A stretch of DNA of 64,000 bases, from NCBI RefSeq assembly GCF_036894955.1, contig NZ_CP145905.1, positions 1,309,501 through 1,373,500 on the forward strand, in the 5' to 3' direction. The notes under the pieces were generated by a model. It did no database searches and was not told the origin of the DNA. It saw only the letters and a program-made list of their open reading frames with translations. The position numbers and the translations under genes are program-made. The stretch's first letter is position 1; the number at the start of each line of letters is the position of its first letter. The DNA comes from Paenibacillus sp. KS-LC4 (GTDB lineage: Bacteria > Bacillota > Bacilli > Paenibacillales > Paenibacillaceae). This document shows positions 42,547 through 52,838 of the stretch, piece by piece.

Positions 42547-43860
42547 ATGAGCTATTTTTCTAACATTGGCAAAATTCAATTTGAGGGCAAAGGTTCAGAC
42601 AATCCGTTTGCATTCAAACACTATAACCCGGAGCAAGTCATTCTTGGCAAAACGATGGAAGAGCACCTGCGCTTCGCTGTTGCCTACTGGCACACTTTTA
42701 ACGCAAACGGCACAGATCCTTTCGGTTCAGCAACGATGTTCCGCGAGTGGGATAAGCTGGACGGTCTTGACCGCGCTAAAGCTCGCGTAGAAGCTAACTT
42801 TGAATTTATGGATAAGCTGAACATTCCGTTCTACTGCTTCCACGATGTCGATATTGCTCCAGAAGGCGCTACACTGCAAGAAACGAACAAAAACCTCGAT
42901 GTTATCGTAGCCTTGCTGAAAGAAAACATGAAAACTTCCGGCAAAAAATTGCTTTGGAACACGGTTAACATGTTCTCGCACCCGCGCTTCGTTCATGGCG
43001 CAGGCACAACCTGCAACGCTGACGTTTATGCCTATGCTGGCGCACAGCTGAAAAAAGGTCTGGAAGTCGGCAAAGAGCTTGGCGCTGAAAACTATGTTTT
43101 CTGGGGCGGCCGCGAAGGCTATGAAACGTTGCTGAACACGGACATGGGCTTTGAGCTGGATAACCTGGCACGCCTGTACGAAATGGCGCTTGCTTATGCG
43201 AAAGAAATCGGCTTCGACGCACAATTCCTGATTGAGCCTAAACCGAAAGAGCCAACGAAGCACCAATATGACTTTGATGCAGCGACAACGATTTCGTTCC
43301 TGCGCAAATACAATTTGCAAAACGACTTCAAGCTGAACCTTGAAGCGAACCATGCAACGCTTGCTGGTCACACGTTCGAGCACGAGATCCGCACAGCGGC
43401 TATCAACGGCATGCTCGGTTCCCTTGATGCAAACCAAGGCGATCTGCTGCTGGGCTGGGATACGGATGAGTTCCCGACTGATCTTTACTCCACTACACTC
43501 ACAATGTACGAAGTGCTTAAAGCGGGCGGTATTGGCCGTGGCGGTGTTAACTTTGATGCGAAGGTTCGTCGTGCATCATTCGAAGCAGACGATCTGTTCC
43601 TCGGTCACATTGCCGGTATGGACAGCTTTGCATGGGGTCTGAAAGCAGCTGCGAAGCTGACGGAAGAGAAAATTCTCGACGGCATCGTAGACAACCGCTA
43701 CCGTACGTTCAAAGAAGGCATCGGCGCTGACATCGTTTCCGGCAAAGCAACGCTTGCTTCACTTGAGCAATACGCGCTGCAAAACAACCCGATCCGCCTA
43801 GAGTCTGGTCGTCAAGAGCGTATTAGACTACAGCTGAGCGAAGTTATTTTCAGCGTTTAA
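42547..43860 (+). CDS. xylA: Xylose isomerase
   Basis: A 437-residue class II xylose isomerase converting D-xylose to D-xylulose with two divalent metals. ATG 42547 follows AGGAGG and gives the normal N-terminus [14 protein letters not shown]. Signatures present: [13 protein letters not shown] (catalytic His), [27 protein letters not shown] (metal ligands) and [12 protein letters not shown]. First gene of the xylAB operon. Confidence 0.97.
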   Translation: MSYFSNIGKIQFEGKGSDNPFAFKHYNPEQVILGKTMEEHLRFAVAYWHTFNANGTDPFGSATMFREWDKLDGLDRAKARVEANFEFMDKLNIPFYCFHDVDIAPEGATLQETNKNLDVIVALLKENMKTSGKKLLWNTVNMFSHPRFVHGAGTTCNADVYAYAGAQLKKGLEVGKELGAENYVFWGGREGYETLLNTDMGFELDNLARLYEMALAYAKEIGFDAQFLIEPKPKEPTKHQYDFDAATTISFLRKYNLQNDFKLNLEANHATLAGHTFEHEIRTAAINGMLGSLDANQGDLLLGWDTDEFPTDLYSTTLTMYEVLKAGGIGRGGVNFDAKVRRASFEADDLFLGHIAGMDSFAWGLKAAAKLTEEKILDGIVDNRYRTFKEGIGADIVSGKATLASLEQYALQNNPIRLESGRQERIRLQLSEVIFSV

Positions 43861-43878
43861 GTCGGGAGGACTTTGGCT

Positions 43879-45378
43879 ATGAGCTATGTCATTGGAATAG
43901 ATTTAGGAACGAGCGCCGTCAAGGCGCTCCTCATTAATAAAGAAGGCACGGTTGCGGGCGAAGCTTCCCGCAGCTACCCGCTTTATCATGAGCATACGGG
44001 CTGGAGCGAGCAGAAGCCTGATGATTGGGTAGATGCAACGCTAGAGGCGCTTGGCGAGCTGTCCGCTGCCATTGGGCCAGAAGCAAGCGCGCAAATCGAG
44101 GGCATTAGCTTCTCCGGCCAAATGCACGGTCTTGTGCTGCTGAATGGTGAAGGCAATCCGGTTCGCAATGCGATTCTCTGGAATGACACTCGCACAACGG
44201 CGCAATGCCGCGAAATCGAGCGTACGCTTGGCGACAAGCTGCTCGGTATTACGCGCAATCCCGCGCTGGAAGGCTTTACGCTGCCGAAAATCCTATGGGT
44301 GCGCGAGCATGAGCCCGCTGCTTTTCAGCAGGCAGAGCTGTTCCTGCTGCCTAAGGATTATGTGCGCTATCGCCTGACAGGCGAGCGGCATATGGATTAT
44401 TCCGATGCGGCAGGTACGCTGCTGCTGGATGTAGCAGCGAAGCGCTGGAGCGAAGAGGTGCTCACAGCATTCGGGCTGTCGGCAAGCTTCTGTCCGCCGC
44501 TCGTCGAGTCACATGGACAGACGGGTACGCTGCTTGCTGAGCTGGCACAGCGCACGGGACTGCCAGCTTCAGTGAAGGTGTTCGCAGGCGGAGCCGACAA
44601 TGCTTGCGGCGCAATTGGCGCTGGCATTTTGAGCGAAGGCTTGACGCTTTGCAGCATCGGTACGTCCGGCGTTATTTTGTCCTATGAAAATGACAAAAAT
44701 AAGGATTTTGCCGGCAAAGTGCATTTCTTCAATCACGGCAAGGAGGATTCCTTCTACGCAATGGGCGTGACGTTGGCGGCAGGCTACAGCCTGAGCTGGT
44801 TTAAGAAGACGTTCGCGCCCAGCGAATCCTTTGATGAGCTGCTTGCAGGCATCGGGGAAGTGAAGCCGGGAGCAGGCGGTCTGTTGTTTACGCCTTATCT
44901 CGTAGGCGAGCGTACGCCGCATCCGGATTCCCTCATTCGCGCCAGCTTTATTGGCGTTGATGGCTCGCATGAGCGGGTTCATTTTGCCCGTGCCGTGATG
45001 GAGGGCATCACGTTCTCACTGCATGAATCAGTCGATATGTTCCGCGAGGCTGGCAAAACGGTCAATACGATTGTATCTATTGGCGGGGGCGCGCAAAATC
45101 CGATTTGGCTGCAAATGCAGGCTGACATTTTTGACGCTAAGGTAGTAGCGCTCGAAAACGAGCAGGGCCCTGGCCTTGGCGCAGCGATGCTTGCTGCATA
45201 CGGCAGTGGCTGGTTTGAAAGCCTGGAGGCTTGTGCAGCGAAGTTCGTGAAGCATGCCGAGCAATATTTGCCGCAGCCTGAAGCTGTTGAAGCGTATAAA
45301 GGGCTGTTCCGCATCTATCAGCATGTTTACACGCAAACGCGCAGTTTGAACGAAGCGTTAGCCGCATATCGCGGTTAG
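43879..45378 (+). CDS. xylB: Xylulokinase
   Basis: A 499-residue FGGY kinase phosphorylating D-xylulose. ATG 43879 follows GGGAGGA. Motifs: VIGIDLGTSAVKALL, SGQMHGLVLL, ILWNDTRT, the catalytic Asp region GGADNACGAIGAG, and VSIGGGAQNPIWLQ. 18 bp after xylA. Confidence 0.97.
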   Translation: MSYVIGIDLGTSAVKALLINKEGTVAGEASRSYPLYHEHTGWSEQKPDDWVDATLEALGELSAAIGPEASAQIEGISFSGQMHGLVLLNGEGNPVRNAILWNDTRTTAQCREIERTLGDKLLGITRNPALEGFTLPKILWVREHEPAAFQQAELFLLPKDYVRYRLTGERHMDYSDAAGTLLLDVAAKRWSEEVLTAFGLSASFCPPLVESHGQTGTLLAELAQRTGLPASVKVFAGGADNACGAIGAGILSEGLTLCSIGTSGVILSYENDKNKDFAGKVHFFNHGKEDSFYAMGVTLAAGYSLSWFKKTFAPSESFDELLAGIGEVKPGAGGLLFTPYLVGERTPHPDSLIRASFIGVDGSHERVHFARAVMEGITFSLHESVDMFREAGKTVNTIVSIGGGAQNPIWLQMQADIFDAKVVALENEQGPGLGAAMLAAYGSGWFESLEACAAKFVKHAEQYLPQPEAVEAYKGLFRIYQHVYTQTRSLNEALAAYRG

Positions 45379-45417
45379 CGAGGTTACCCGCAAGAACACA
45401 ATTGGCTGCCGCTTCTT

Positions 45418-45446
45418 CTGTTTTTTAGGAGAAGCGGCTTTTTTTA
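45418..45446 (+). terminator. Terminator of xylAB
   Basis: GCCGCTTCT / AGAAGCGGC with a T-rich loop, then TTTTTTT. The stretch to 45775 is AT-rich without a gene; a weak cre-like TAAAAGCGCTAGCT lies at 45554. Confidence 0.85.
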
Positions 45447-45775
45447 TGGAATACAGAGAAGAAGTGAGAAGTGTCAGAAGAAAATAAAGTTCTAGACAGA
45501 GAAATTAAGGTATTAGACTGATGAAGCTTTATTAAGCTAACAGGCAGTTTATGTAAAAGCGCTAGCTGGCATATTTTATGAGTTATGGTCTAGCAGCAAT
45601 AAACCACACCTGCATTGGAATAGTCACACCGTGGTTCTAGTAAATTTGCTAATATAATGCCATGATTATGGTGAAGGGTTACAGTTGCCGATAGTTATTT
45701 ATTCATATCCAAACCAAATTATGATTTATGTCGAGCGACACCCTATAAAGTGTGAGATGAGTGGAGATGAAATTT

Positions 45776-46201
45776 ATGATTAGAGTTGCAAAATTGGAGG
45801 ATTGGAAAGATATAGCCAAACTATTGGCACAATTAGGCTACCCGGATACCGAATTTTTTATTAAAGAGAACATGGAAAGACTTCTAACTGACCCCAACGA
45901 AGAATTAATGGTTTATGAAGATGAAGGACACGTTATTGCCTGTATTTCCCTTCATTATATCCCGCAATTAGGTGTTAGAGGAGATGTTGCATTAATTAGT
46001 TATCTTGTTGTAGACTCCTCAATTAGAAGTAAAGGAATTGGAAAGGAATTAGAGGAATTTGCCTCTGTCTCTGCCAGAAAAAGGGGATGTGACAGTATCC
46101 AAGTTCATTGTCATTCTAGAAGAATAGACGCTCATAAATTTTATGAGAGACAAGGTTTCAAGGAGGCTCCTAAGTACTTTTCAAAAATGTTAGACAAATG
46201 A
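45776..46201 (+). CDS. GNAT-family N-acetyltransferase
   Basis: A 141-residue GNAT domain. ATG 45776 follows GGAGATG; ATG 45767 is possible. Acetyl-CoA motif is in VVDSSIRSKGIGKELEEFA, with the terminal FYERQGFKEAPKYFSK. AT-rich compared with neighbours. Substrate unknown. Confidence 0.9.
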   Translation: MIRVAKLEDWKDIAKLLAQLGYPDTEFFIKENMERLLTDPNEELMVYEDEGHVIACISLHYIPQLGVRGDVALISYLVVDSSIRSKGIGKELEEFASVSARKRGCDSIQVHCHSRRIDAHKFYERQGFKEAPKYFSKMLDK

Positions 46202-46317
46202 AGGACTAAATTCTCACTAGCCTTTATTGAATCGACAGCAAAGTTTTATATAGGGAGGTAATGATTTATTCAGCAAATTAATATTTAAATAACGGGTAAC
46301 GTTTGTTTAATGGCAAC

Positions 46318-46368
46318 AGCGGCAGTCTAAGACTTTATTTCTCAAGTCTAGGTCGCCGCTGCTTATTT
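46318..46368. terminator. Two-part hairpin, probable terminator
   Basis: AGCGGC / GCCGCT outer stem enclosing AGACTT / AAGTCT, then TTATTTTAAT. Lies between convergent genes. Confidence 0.6.
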
Positions 46369-46432
46369 TAATAGGCCAGTCTAATCCTTTATACTCACTG
46401 AACAATAAGCTTACATCTGCTCACCTGCCGAC

Positions 46433-47323
46433 TCACTGCTTAAAGCTGCTCCAAATCGCTTCCGGCTTTACCCCAAGCTCGCTGGCGATCAGCTCGGCTG
46501 TGAGTCGCTGGGGCTTTTTTATTTTGCCATTGCGAATTTTGGAAATGGTCGTCAAGGAAATGAGCGTGGAGCGGGAGAGCGATGTAGCGGAAATATTTTT
46601 GCTCAGCATTAGCATTCTCAGCTTGTAGGAAGGGTCCTCCTCCTGGGCTTGCCGGTTCAGCTCTGTGAGCATAATTAAATAGCTATGAAACGCCTTGTTG
46701 CCCGAATAAAAAGGCTTAATCAACGCTTTTGCGGTATCCTTGCCATCCCCGAGCTGCATATGCAGCTCCAAATGCTCAATTTTGCCAATGCTCTTGACCC
46801 TTTCCATGATGCGGCGCAGCGGTGCGCGGTGCTCCTCGGCAACCAAATCAAAAATGCTGCGATTCAAAAAGCTGGCTGAGCCTTGGGCAAGCGGGGCAAA
46901 ATAACGCTTCAGCGAAAAAATGCGGAATTGTTCCGAGATGCCAATGGCCATCATGATTTTATGATCGACAGCGAATTCATCGCCCCAACGCTCGGCAGAC
47001 ACGTCCTTGCAGACGAGCATATAATACGTTTGCTCCTCCATTTGAAATTTACGGCAGCTCAGCCGAACGATCGCCGTCATCGTAGAGCGTGTCGTCAGCT
47101 CACAGTCGAATGTCAGCTGATCATCCTCAATAAGCTTCGCCATCAGCTGCCCGAAAGGCTGCGAATCCTTCACGAAATCCTCCGGGTTGACCTCCAGAAG
47201 CTCATGCTTTCGATAGCCGGACAGACCGGTAAAGGCTTTGTTAATATCGCGAATATACCAGCGGTTAAAATCATATTCCACAATCATCATCGGGTCGGCT
47301 AGCTGGTAAAAGATCGTATGCAT
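46433..47323 (-). CDS. PAS-PAS-XRE regulator
   Basis: A 296-residue protein. A first PAS domain covers ~5-110 (YIRDINKAFTGLSGYRKHEL, EDFVKDS). A second PAS-like sensor covers ~125-225, and a C-terminal XRE-type helix-turn-helix lies at ~235-296 (MLSKNISATSLSRSTLISLT, ISKIRNGKIKKPQRLTAELI). PAS with XRE is uncommon; signal unknown (heme, flavin or small ligand are possible). AAGGAGGCATTATTAGC precedes ATG. Divergent from the small gene at 47518. Confidence 0.85.
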   Translation of the reverse strand: MHTIFYQLADPMMIVEYDFNRWYIRDINKAFTGLSGYRKHELLEVNPEDFVKDSQPFGQLMAKLIEDDQLTFDCELTTRSTMTAIVRLSCRKFQMEEQTYYMLVCKDVSAERWGDEFAVDHKIMMAIGISEQFRIFSLKRYFAPLAQGSASFLNRSIFDLVAEEHRAPLRRIMERVKSIGKIEHLELHMQLGDGKDTAKALIKPFYSGNKAFHSYLIMLTELNRQAQEEDPSYKLRMLMLSKNISATSLSRSTLISLTTISKIRNGKIKKPQRLTAELIASELGVKPEAIWSSFKQ

Positions 47324-47517
47324 GCTAATAATGCCTCCTTCAATCGGCGATCTATTTAAAGTTAAGTTAGATTACATTAAGGGTTATCAAATGTGACATA
47401 TCTCGTATTTTAAATTATGCAGAAAAAAACTCGAAATGACAACACCCTTTAGTCATACTTCGTTAACAAATTGGGGCAGACTAGAGATAGAGTCAATGCC
47501 CGAAAGGAGAAAAACCG

Positions 47518-47808
47518 ATGAACTCTGCATTATTGTTTGATTTCGCAAATATTACGAGTGCAGGGATGGCCTTCGATACGCTGGAGCAGCTTGGTTATGA
47601 TCCAGTTCTGCATGAAGGAGGACGGCTGCATATTCATATGGAGGGGAATGATCTCATTTCTGCGCTTGAGATTATGCAGATGCATGGCGGCCGGCTTATT
47701 CAGGAAGCTGCCATTGATGCGAACGCTTACACGGAAACCGCTTATTCACTTGACGGTATCACGATTCCCGCACATATCGTTAATGAGGATTGGAACGAGG
47801 AGCTGTAG
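47518..47808 (+). CDS. Small conserved-looking protein of unknown function
   Basis: A 96-residue acidic protein with GAAAGGAG upstream of ATG. Pieces: LLFDFANITSAGMAFDTLEQ, YDPVLHEGGRLHIHMEGND, and a C-terminal AHIVNEDW. The alternating helix/strand pattern resembles a ferredoxin-like or ACT-like fold (impression). Divergent from the PAS-XRE regulator, which may control it. Confidence 0.75.
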   Translation: MNSALLFDFANITSAGMAFDTLEQLGYDPVLHEGGRLHIHMEGNDLISALEIMQMHGGRLIQEAAIDANAYTETAYSLDGITIPAHIVNEDWNEEL

Positions 47809-47828
47809 CTGGCTTTTTGGACAAAAGA

Positions 47829-47874
47829 AAAGCGCGGCTTTAGCTGTCTGAGACAGCCAGTGCCGCGCTTTTTC
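47829..47874. terminator. Terminator overlapping the end of the flavoprotein gene
   Basis: AAAGCGCGGC..AGCTGTC TGAGACAGC..GCCGCGCTTTTTC. The hairpin contains the last codons and stop of the minus-strand gene, and serves the plus-strand small gene. Confidence 0.8.
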
Positions 47875-49219
47875 CTGCATTGTAGCCTGTTGAAAAGGCC
47901 GCAGTAATGTTGTAGCCACCTGTATAGCCATGAATATCGAGCACCTCGCCGCAAAAATAAAGGCCGGCGCTTTGCTTGGAGCCCATCGTCTTCGGATCAA
48001 TTTCCTTCAAATGAACCCCGCCGCCAGTGACGAAAGCTTCCTCAATAGATAGCGTCCCGTTCACCTTAACGGGGAAGGCTTTGATTTGCTTGGCAAGCGC
48101 AAGAAACGGCCCCTTGGGAAGATTGTCATACGTTGTATCGCCGCTGATGCCATTTCGCTGAAGCAGAAAATCCAGCAGCCGTTCCTGCAAATAGCCGCGA
48201 AGCACATTTTTGATTGCTTTTTTGGACTCCAGCTTTGCCATTTGCATCATTTCCTGATAAACCTCGGCTTCAGAGCGCCCCGGCAGCAGGTCGATTGTGA
48301 GAAGTACGGTTGCAGCCTCCCTTGCTTCGCTTCCTAAGTACTCTGCCGCATCTAAAGCGTCTGTGCCGCCGATATTTCCATTTGCTGCGTCGATGCCTTG
48401 AACGGCGCCAGAAGCGCGCTGCTCCTTGCTTGCCGCCTGTTTGAGCGCTTTGACGACGAATTGGCTGCATCTAAGGGCGGTTGGGCCGGATAAGCCGAAG
48501 TGGGTGAAGATCATGTCGCCTTCATGGGTAATCATTTTTTTGCCCTTCGCATTCCACACCGTTAGCTCTACCTCGCGCAGTGAAATGCCCTGCAAAGCTT
48601 TGCTGCGTATCCAAGGCTCGGAGGAGGTTAGGGGCACTTCTGTCGGATACAGCTCGGTAATCGTATGCCCGCCGCTGACAGCCCAAGGATAGCCGTCGCC
48701 AGTGGAGCCGGTATGGGGGACGGATTTGCCGCCCGTAGCGATAATGACGGCCTTCGCCGCGAGCTTTTCGCCGTTTTGCAGCAGTAGTCCTTGTACAGCA
48801 CCATCCGCGTAAAGAACCTCGCGAACAGGTGTATTTGTTCGAATGTCCACCCCTTGCTCTCGAACTTTGCGGATGAGCGCATCGACGACCGTTTTGGCTT
48901 TGTCGGAAACAGGAAACATTCGGCCGCGGTCTTCCTCCTTCAAAGCAATGCCCATCCCTTCGAAAAAAGCGATAATATCCCGATTGCCAAACGCATTCAG
49001 CGCACTGAATAAAAATTTTCCGTTTCCGGGTATATGTTGGATGAGTTGATCCATCTCTTTTGCGTTCGTCACATTACAGCGTCCGCCTCCGGAAATGCCG
49101 AGCTTGCGCCCAAGCTTGTCTCCTTTATCAACGAGTAGAACAGAGGCGCCGTGCGCGCTTGCAGCTACCGCTGCCATCAGACCGGAGGGGCCTCCGCCAA
49201 CAATTATAATATCGTACAT
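47840..49219 (-). CDS. HI0933/YhiN-family NAD(P)/FAD-dependent oxidoreductase
   Basis: A 459-residue flavoprotein. FAD motif [19 protein letters not shown] at the N-terminus, [32 protein letters not shown], and the C-terminal [19 protein letters not shown] and [17 protein letters not shown]. Family members are widespread; reaction not established. Ordinary length. Confidence 0.9.
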   Translation of the reverse strand: MYDIIIVGGGPSGLMAAVAASAHGASVLLVDKGDKLGRKLGISGGGRCNVTNAKEMDQLIQHIPGNGKFLFSALNAFGNRDIIAFFEGMGIALKEEDRGRMFPVSDKAKTVVDALIRKVREQGVDIRTNTPVREVLYADGAVQGLLLQNGEKLAAKAVIIATGGKSVPHTGSTGDGYPWAVSGGHTITELYPTEVPLTSSEPWIRSKALQGISLREVELTVWNAKGKKMITHEGDMIFTHFGLSGPTALRCSQFVVKALKQAASKEQRASGAVQGIDAANGNIGGTDALDAAEYLGSEAREAATVLLTIDLLPGRSEAEVYQEMMQMAKLESKKAIKNVLRGYLQERLLDFLLQRNGISGDTTYDNLPKGPFLALAKQIKAFPVKVNGTLSIEEAFVTGGGVHLKEIDPKTMGSKQSAGLYFCGEVLDIHGYTGGYNITAAFSTGYNAGKSAALAVSDS

Positions 49220-49322
49220 GATTCACTCAGCCTTTCTTTCTGCAATCTTGTTTATTGTACCATTCTTCGGACGAAATATTGAGTTATAATAGAACATAAT
49301 TCATCAGTTGGAGGTGCCTTGG

Positions 49323-50183
49323 ATGATTCGTATGGAATGGACGTTTCAGGGTTATGCGGATACTGAACTATACGTAAGAGAATGGAAGCCGGAAAAGGAA
49401 CGTCCAAAGGGCGTTTTATGTCTCATACATGGGATGGGCGAGCATGGTGAACGTTATCGTTCATATGCGGCGAGGCTCGTAGCCGCTCAATATGCTGTCA
49501 TAGCTATTGATCAGCAGGGCCATGGCCGTTCATCCGGGTCAAGGGGGCATTTGCCTTCTGTAGATGATGCGGCGGCCAATGCCGCCATGCTGGTGGAGCA
49601 GGCCGCGGAGCGCCATCCAGGGCTGCCGCTCTTTCTATACGGGCACAGTATGGGCGGCAACATTGCGATGAATTGCGCACTGCGGCTTCGGCCTGCAGTG
49701 AAGGCACTCGTGCTGTCTAGTCCATGGCTAAAGCTGGCCTTTAAACCGCCGCGTGCCAAGCTGTGGTTGGGGAAGCGGCTTGCGGCCATTTGGCCAGGGC
49801 TGCCGCAATCGACGGGCTTGAAAAGCGGGGATCTGTACCGTCGTGGTTATAAGGAGGCCGTGCATATAGAGGGAGATCCACTGTGCCATTCGCGCATTAC
49901 GGTTAAAACCTTTATGAATCTCCATGATTCAGGCGAATGGGCAATAGCCAATTGCACTCAGCTTCAAGTGCCATTGCTGCTTATACACGGCGCAGCTGAC
50001 AAGATCACCTCTCATGAAGCGAGCGAGCAGGTAGCGCAGCGGCTAGGCGAGTCATGTACGTTTGTTTCTTGGGCTGACGGCTATCATGAGCTTCATAATG
50101 ATTTGGAAGCACAGCATTTTATTGAAGTGGTGACAAACTGGCTGGATATGCACACAGATGGCAAAAAGGATCACGCAATTTAA
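49323..50183 (+). CDS. Alpha/beta hydrolase, monoacylglycerol-lipase type
   Basis: A 286-residue serine hydrolase. ATG 49323 follows GGAGGTG. Oxyanion region LIHGMGEHGERY, nucleophile Ser in YGHSMGGNIAMN, Asp in LLIHGAADKIT, His in DGYHELHNDLE. No signal peptide, so intracellular. Probably cleaves monoacylglycerols or lysophospholipids. 35 bp before the following kinase gene. Confidence 0.9.
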   Translation: MIRMEWTFQGYADTELYVREWKPEKERPKGVLCLIHGMGEHGERYRSYAARLVAAQYAVIAIDQQGHGRSSGSRGHLPSVDDAAANAAMLVEQAAERHPGLPLFLYGHSMGGNIAMNCALRLRPAVKALVLSSPWLKLAFKPPRAKLWLGKRLAAIWPGLPQSTGLKSGDLYRRGYKEAVHIEGDPLCHSRITVKTFMNLHDSGEWAIANCTQLQVPLLLIHGAADKITSHEASEQVAQRLGESCTFVSWADGYHELHNDLEAQHFIEVVTNWLDMHTDGKKDHAI

Positions 50184-50218
50184 TCTAGTAAGCGATTAGG
50201 GGGGGAGACCTGTCGTTC

Positions 50219-51898
50219 GTGTTGAAAGAATTGCTATTACAATTCGTAATCTCACTTATTCCCGTATTTTCCTTTCAGCTCTGGCATTATAAGCAGCGCA
50301 AGGAAAAGCATATTCGAGTGTTTATAACGGCTTCAAGCGCAATCGCGATGGTTGCGTGTATGTCGGTTTCGACGGATTTTTATGGATATGACCTAAACTT
50401 CCGCTTCGTTCCGTTTATTTTGGGCTCTTTATACGGAGGGGTATATGGTGCCCTTAGTCTTGATCTGCTCTATATTATCCTTAGAGTACCAGCGCTTGAC
50501 ACTGATGCAGATCATATGATTTTTGTCTTTTTCATGCTTGTTCACGCTCCTATTGTATTGCTCTTTGCCAAGCGATTTGGACAGAAGCCCTTGCAACGAA
50601 AGCGGCTCATAGGTGTTAAATCGATAGCGCCAATTTCCATCTACATATCCTTAATATTTATCATGTTTATGATGAGTAAGGGCGTTTACTGGTCAACTGA
50701 GCTTGTTGCGGTATTCGGTTTATTATTTTTTGGCTCGCTCTTTGCTATTTGGTTGTCTATTTTTATTGTGGAGAAATTTGTTGAAAATTCTCGGCTGCAG
50801 CTGGAGCTCAAAAATGTTTCGTCCAGCTATCGGCTGGAGGTGGAAAAACAGCAGCAGTTCATTGATGAAATGCTGCTGGCGATTTTATTCACAGATGAGC
50901 GCGGTGTTATCACGCATTTGAATGCTAAGGGCAAGGAGCTGTTCCAACGGCAGCTCGCGGCAAGCGGGGATTTGTTTTCAGAAAATGTACGTATGGAAAC
51001 CTTTTTTGCTGCAAAAGAGGACAATTCCTATATTAAGCTGCTTGAGGAGGCGCTCGCTGGAGCCAAGAGCAGTAAAGGACCATGCACGGAAGAGGGCAAA
51101 ACGCTGCTTAAGACAGCATTTGCTATTCGAAGGCAGGAGGATCATTCCATTGCGGGAGCAGCGCTTATTGTCCAAGATGTAACGGAGCTTACGCTGCTGC
51201 GCGATGAGCTGGGGCGAATGGAGAGCCTAAGTCTGATTGGACAAATGGCAGCAAGCATTACGCATGAGATCCGCAATCCGATGGCGGTAATCCGGGGCTT
51301 TATGCAACTGATGCGGGAGCGCAGCCGACTGAATGAGCAGCAGTATTACCAGATCGTTATGGAGGAGCTGGATCGGGCGAATACCATTATTAGCGACTTT
51401 TTATCATTGGCGCAAAATCGTTCCGTCCCCATGCAGAAGCACTCCTTGCAGACGATCATTATGGAAATATTGCCGCTGCTTGAGGCGGACGCCAATCTTA
51501 GAGGGCAGGTTGTACAAACGGAGCTTGCCGATGATTTGCCCGCCTTTCTTATGTCGGACAAGGAAATGAAGCAGCTAATTATAAATCTTGTGCGCAACGG
51601 CATGGAGGCGATGGAGGCAATAGAGGAAAAGGGCGTTCTGCACATATTTACTCGCTACCTTCCTTTGGAAAATAAAGTGCTGCTTCGGATTCGTGATAAT
51701 GGCGTAGGTATTCCAGCAGATCAGATGAGCCAGCTGTTTAAGCCTTTTTATACGACAAAGTCCAAAGGAACGGGACTAGGGCTGCCGCTTTGCCTCAGCA
51801 TTGCTGAAAGGCATAATGGCAAGCTGGAGGTGGAGTCTGAGGAAGGGGAAGGAACGACGTTCATATTAACCTTTATGCTGGAAGAAACGGAGCTATAG
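50219..51898 (+). CDS. KinB-like membrane histidine kinase with 5TM-LYT-type sensor
   Basis: A 559-residue kinase. Residues 1-~185 hold about six membrane helices with DFYGYDLNFRFVPFILGSLYGG, the 5TMR-LYT-like pattern. A PAS-like domain is at ~215-320, HisKA has phospho-accepting H349 in SITHEIRNPMAVIRGFMQLM, and HATPase motifs are NLVRNGMEAME, DNGVGIPADQ and GTGLGLPLCLSI. This is the architecture of KinB/KinD-type kinases feeding Spo0A; no response regulator is adjacent, which fits. Starts at GTG after GGGGGGAG. Confidence 0.9.
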   Translation: MLKELLLQFVISLIPVFSFQLWHYKQRKEKHIRVFITASSAIAMVACMSVSTDFYGYDLNFRFVPFILGSLYGGVYGALSLDLLYIILRVPALDTDADHMIFVFFMLVHAPIVLLFAKRFGQKPLQRKRLIGVKSIAPISIYISLIFIMFMMSKGVYWSTELVAVFGLLFFGSLFAIWLSIFIVEKFVENSRLQLELKNVSSSYRLEVEKQQQFIDEMLLAILFTDERGVITHLNAKGKELFQRQLAASGDLFSENVRMETFFAAKEDNSYIKLLEEALAGAKSSKGPCTEEGKTLLKTAFAIRRQEDHSIAGAALIVQDVTELTLLRDELGRMESLSLIGQMAASITHEIRNPMAVIRGFMQLMRERSRLNEQQYYQIVMEELDRANTIISDFLSLAQNRSVPMQKHSLQTIIMEILPLLEADANLRGQVVQTELADDLPAFLMSDKEMKQLIINLVRNGMEAMEAIEEKGVLHIFTRYLPLENKVLLRIRDNGVGIPADQMSQLFKPFYTTKSKGTGLGLPLCLSIAERHNGKLEVESEEGEGTTFILTFMLEETEL

Positions 51899-51994
51899 TT
51901 AGCGTTCTATTGCTCTAATCACATAATGGAAACTAAGCCTGCACATACTACCTTTGCCTGTCAGTCATACAAGACGGATGAAGGAGGAGAATGC

Positions 51995-52138
51995 ATGGAG
52001 CGCAATCAAGCAAAGTCTGAACAATCTCTGCAGCAGGAGCAGCAAGAAGCTGAAAATGCTAAAAAGCGCAATGGGACTTCTCAGACCGAAGCCGGTTTCG
52101 ACAAGAAGCTGGACGGTCCGAATCGCCCGTCTGTCTAA
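51995..52138 (+). CDS. Small hydrophilic protein, possibly spore-related
   Basis: A 47-residue, Gln/Glu/Lys-rich protein. ATG 51995 has AAGGAGGAG at ideal distance. It ends KLDGPNRPSV. Such short hydrophilic peptides are common among Bacillales spore proteins, but I cannot assign a family. Followed by its own terminator. Confidence 0.6.
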   Translation: MERNQAKSEQSLQQEQQEAENAKKRNGTSQTEAGFDKKLDGPNRPSV

Positions 52139-52197
52139 TGAGACGAGCGGCGAAGGCTGCCCGCCAGCAGCTGGGAGCAGAAGGCGTGAGGAATATT

Positions 52198-52238
52198 AAA
52201 GCAGCAGCTGCGACATGGACGGCTGTTGCTTTATTTTC
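52198..52238 (+). terminator. Terminator
   Basis: AAGCAGCAGC / GCTGTTGCTT stem (G-U pairs), then TATTTTCC. Ends the kinase/small protein unit. Confidence 0.7.
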
Positions 52239-52390
52239 CTAACCAGCGTTATAATAGTAACTAAATTTAGGTTACAAGGTGAAACGGCCGAAAGCTGTCC
52301 TTTGACGGCGCGTTTCAGTCCGAGAAATAGAAGCCTAATTATAAGTGTCCGCTTATAAATTCTTATATTTTCAAAAAGGAGTGTATTTCA

Positions 52391-52825
52391 GTGTCCATGT
52401 CATTTGAGAGATACATGCTCGATATGGTTCAACCAATGCGTGATGATTTGACGCGTCTTGGCATTCAAGAGCTTCGCACACCCGAGGATGTGGAGCAAAA
52501 TCTTCCTGAATCCAAAGGTACAGCGCTCGTAGTCGTAAACTCCGTTTGCGGCTGTGCAGCAGGACAATGCCGCCCAGGCGTAGCGGAAGCGCTGCAGCAT
52601 GATATTACACCAGACCATTTGTTTACGGTATTTGCTGGACAGGATAAAGAAGCAACAGCTAAAGCCCGTGAATACTTTGCGCCGTACCCGCCTTCTTCTC
52701 CATCCATTGCTCTAATGAAGGACGGAGAGCTTGTTCATTTCATTGAACGTCACCAAATCGAGAACCGTTCCGCGTCGGATATTGCAGCCGATCTGGCTGA
52801 TGCGTTCGATCGGTTCTGCCGCTAA
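52391..52825 (+). CDS. Bacilliredoxin, BrxA/BrxB family
   Basis: A 144-residue thioredoxin-fold protein with the CGC active site (C53, C55) in NSVCGCAAGQCRPG. In bacillithiol-using Firmicutes it removes bacillithiol from oxidised protein thiols. AAAAAGGAG precedes GTG 52391 (ATG 52397 is also possible). Followed by nadE after 13 bp, so co-transcribed. Confidence 0.95.
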   Translation: MSMSFERYMLDMVQPMRDDLTRLGIQELRTPEDVEQNLPESKGTALVVVNSVCGCAAGQCRPGVAEALQHDITPDHLFTVFAGQDKEATAKAREYFAPYPPSSPSIALMKDGELVHFIERHQIENRSASDIAADLADAFDRFCR

Positions 52826-52838
52826 GGCAGGAGGAGCT

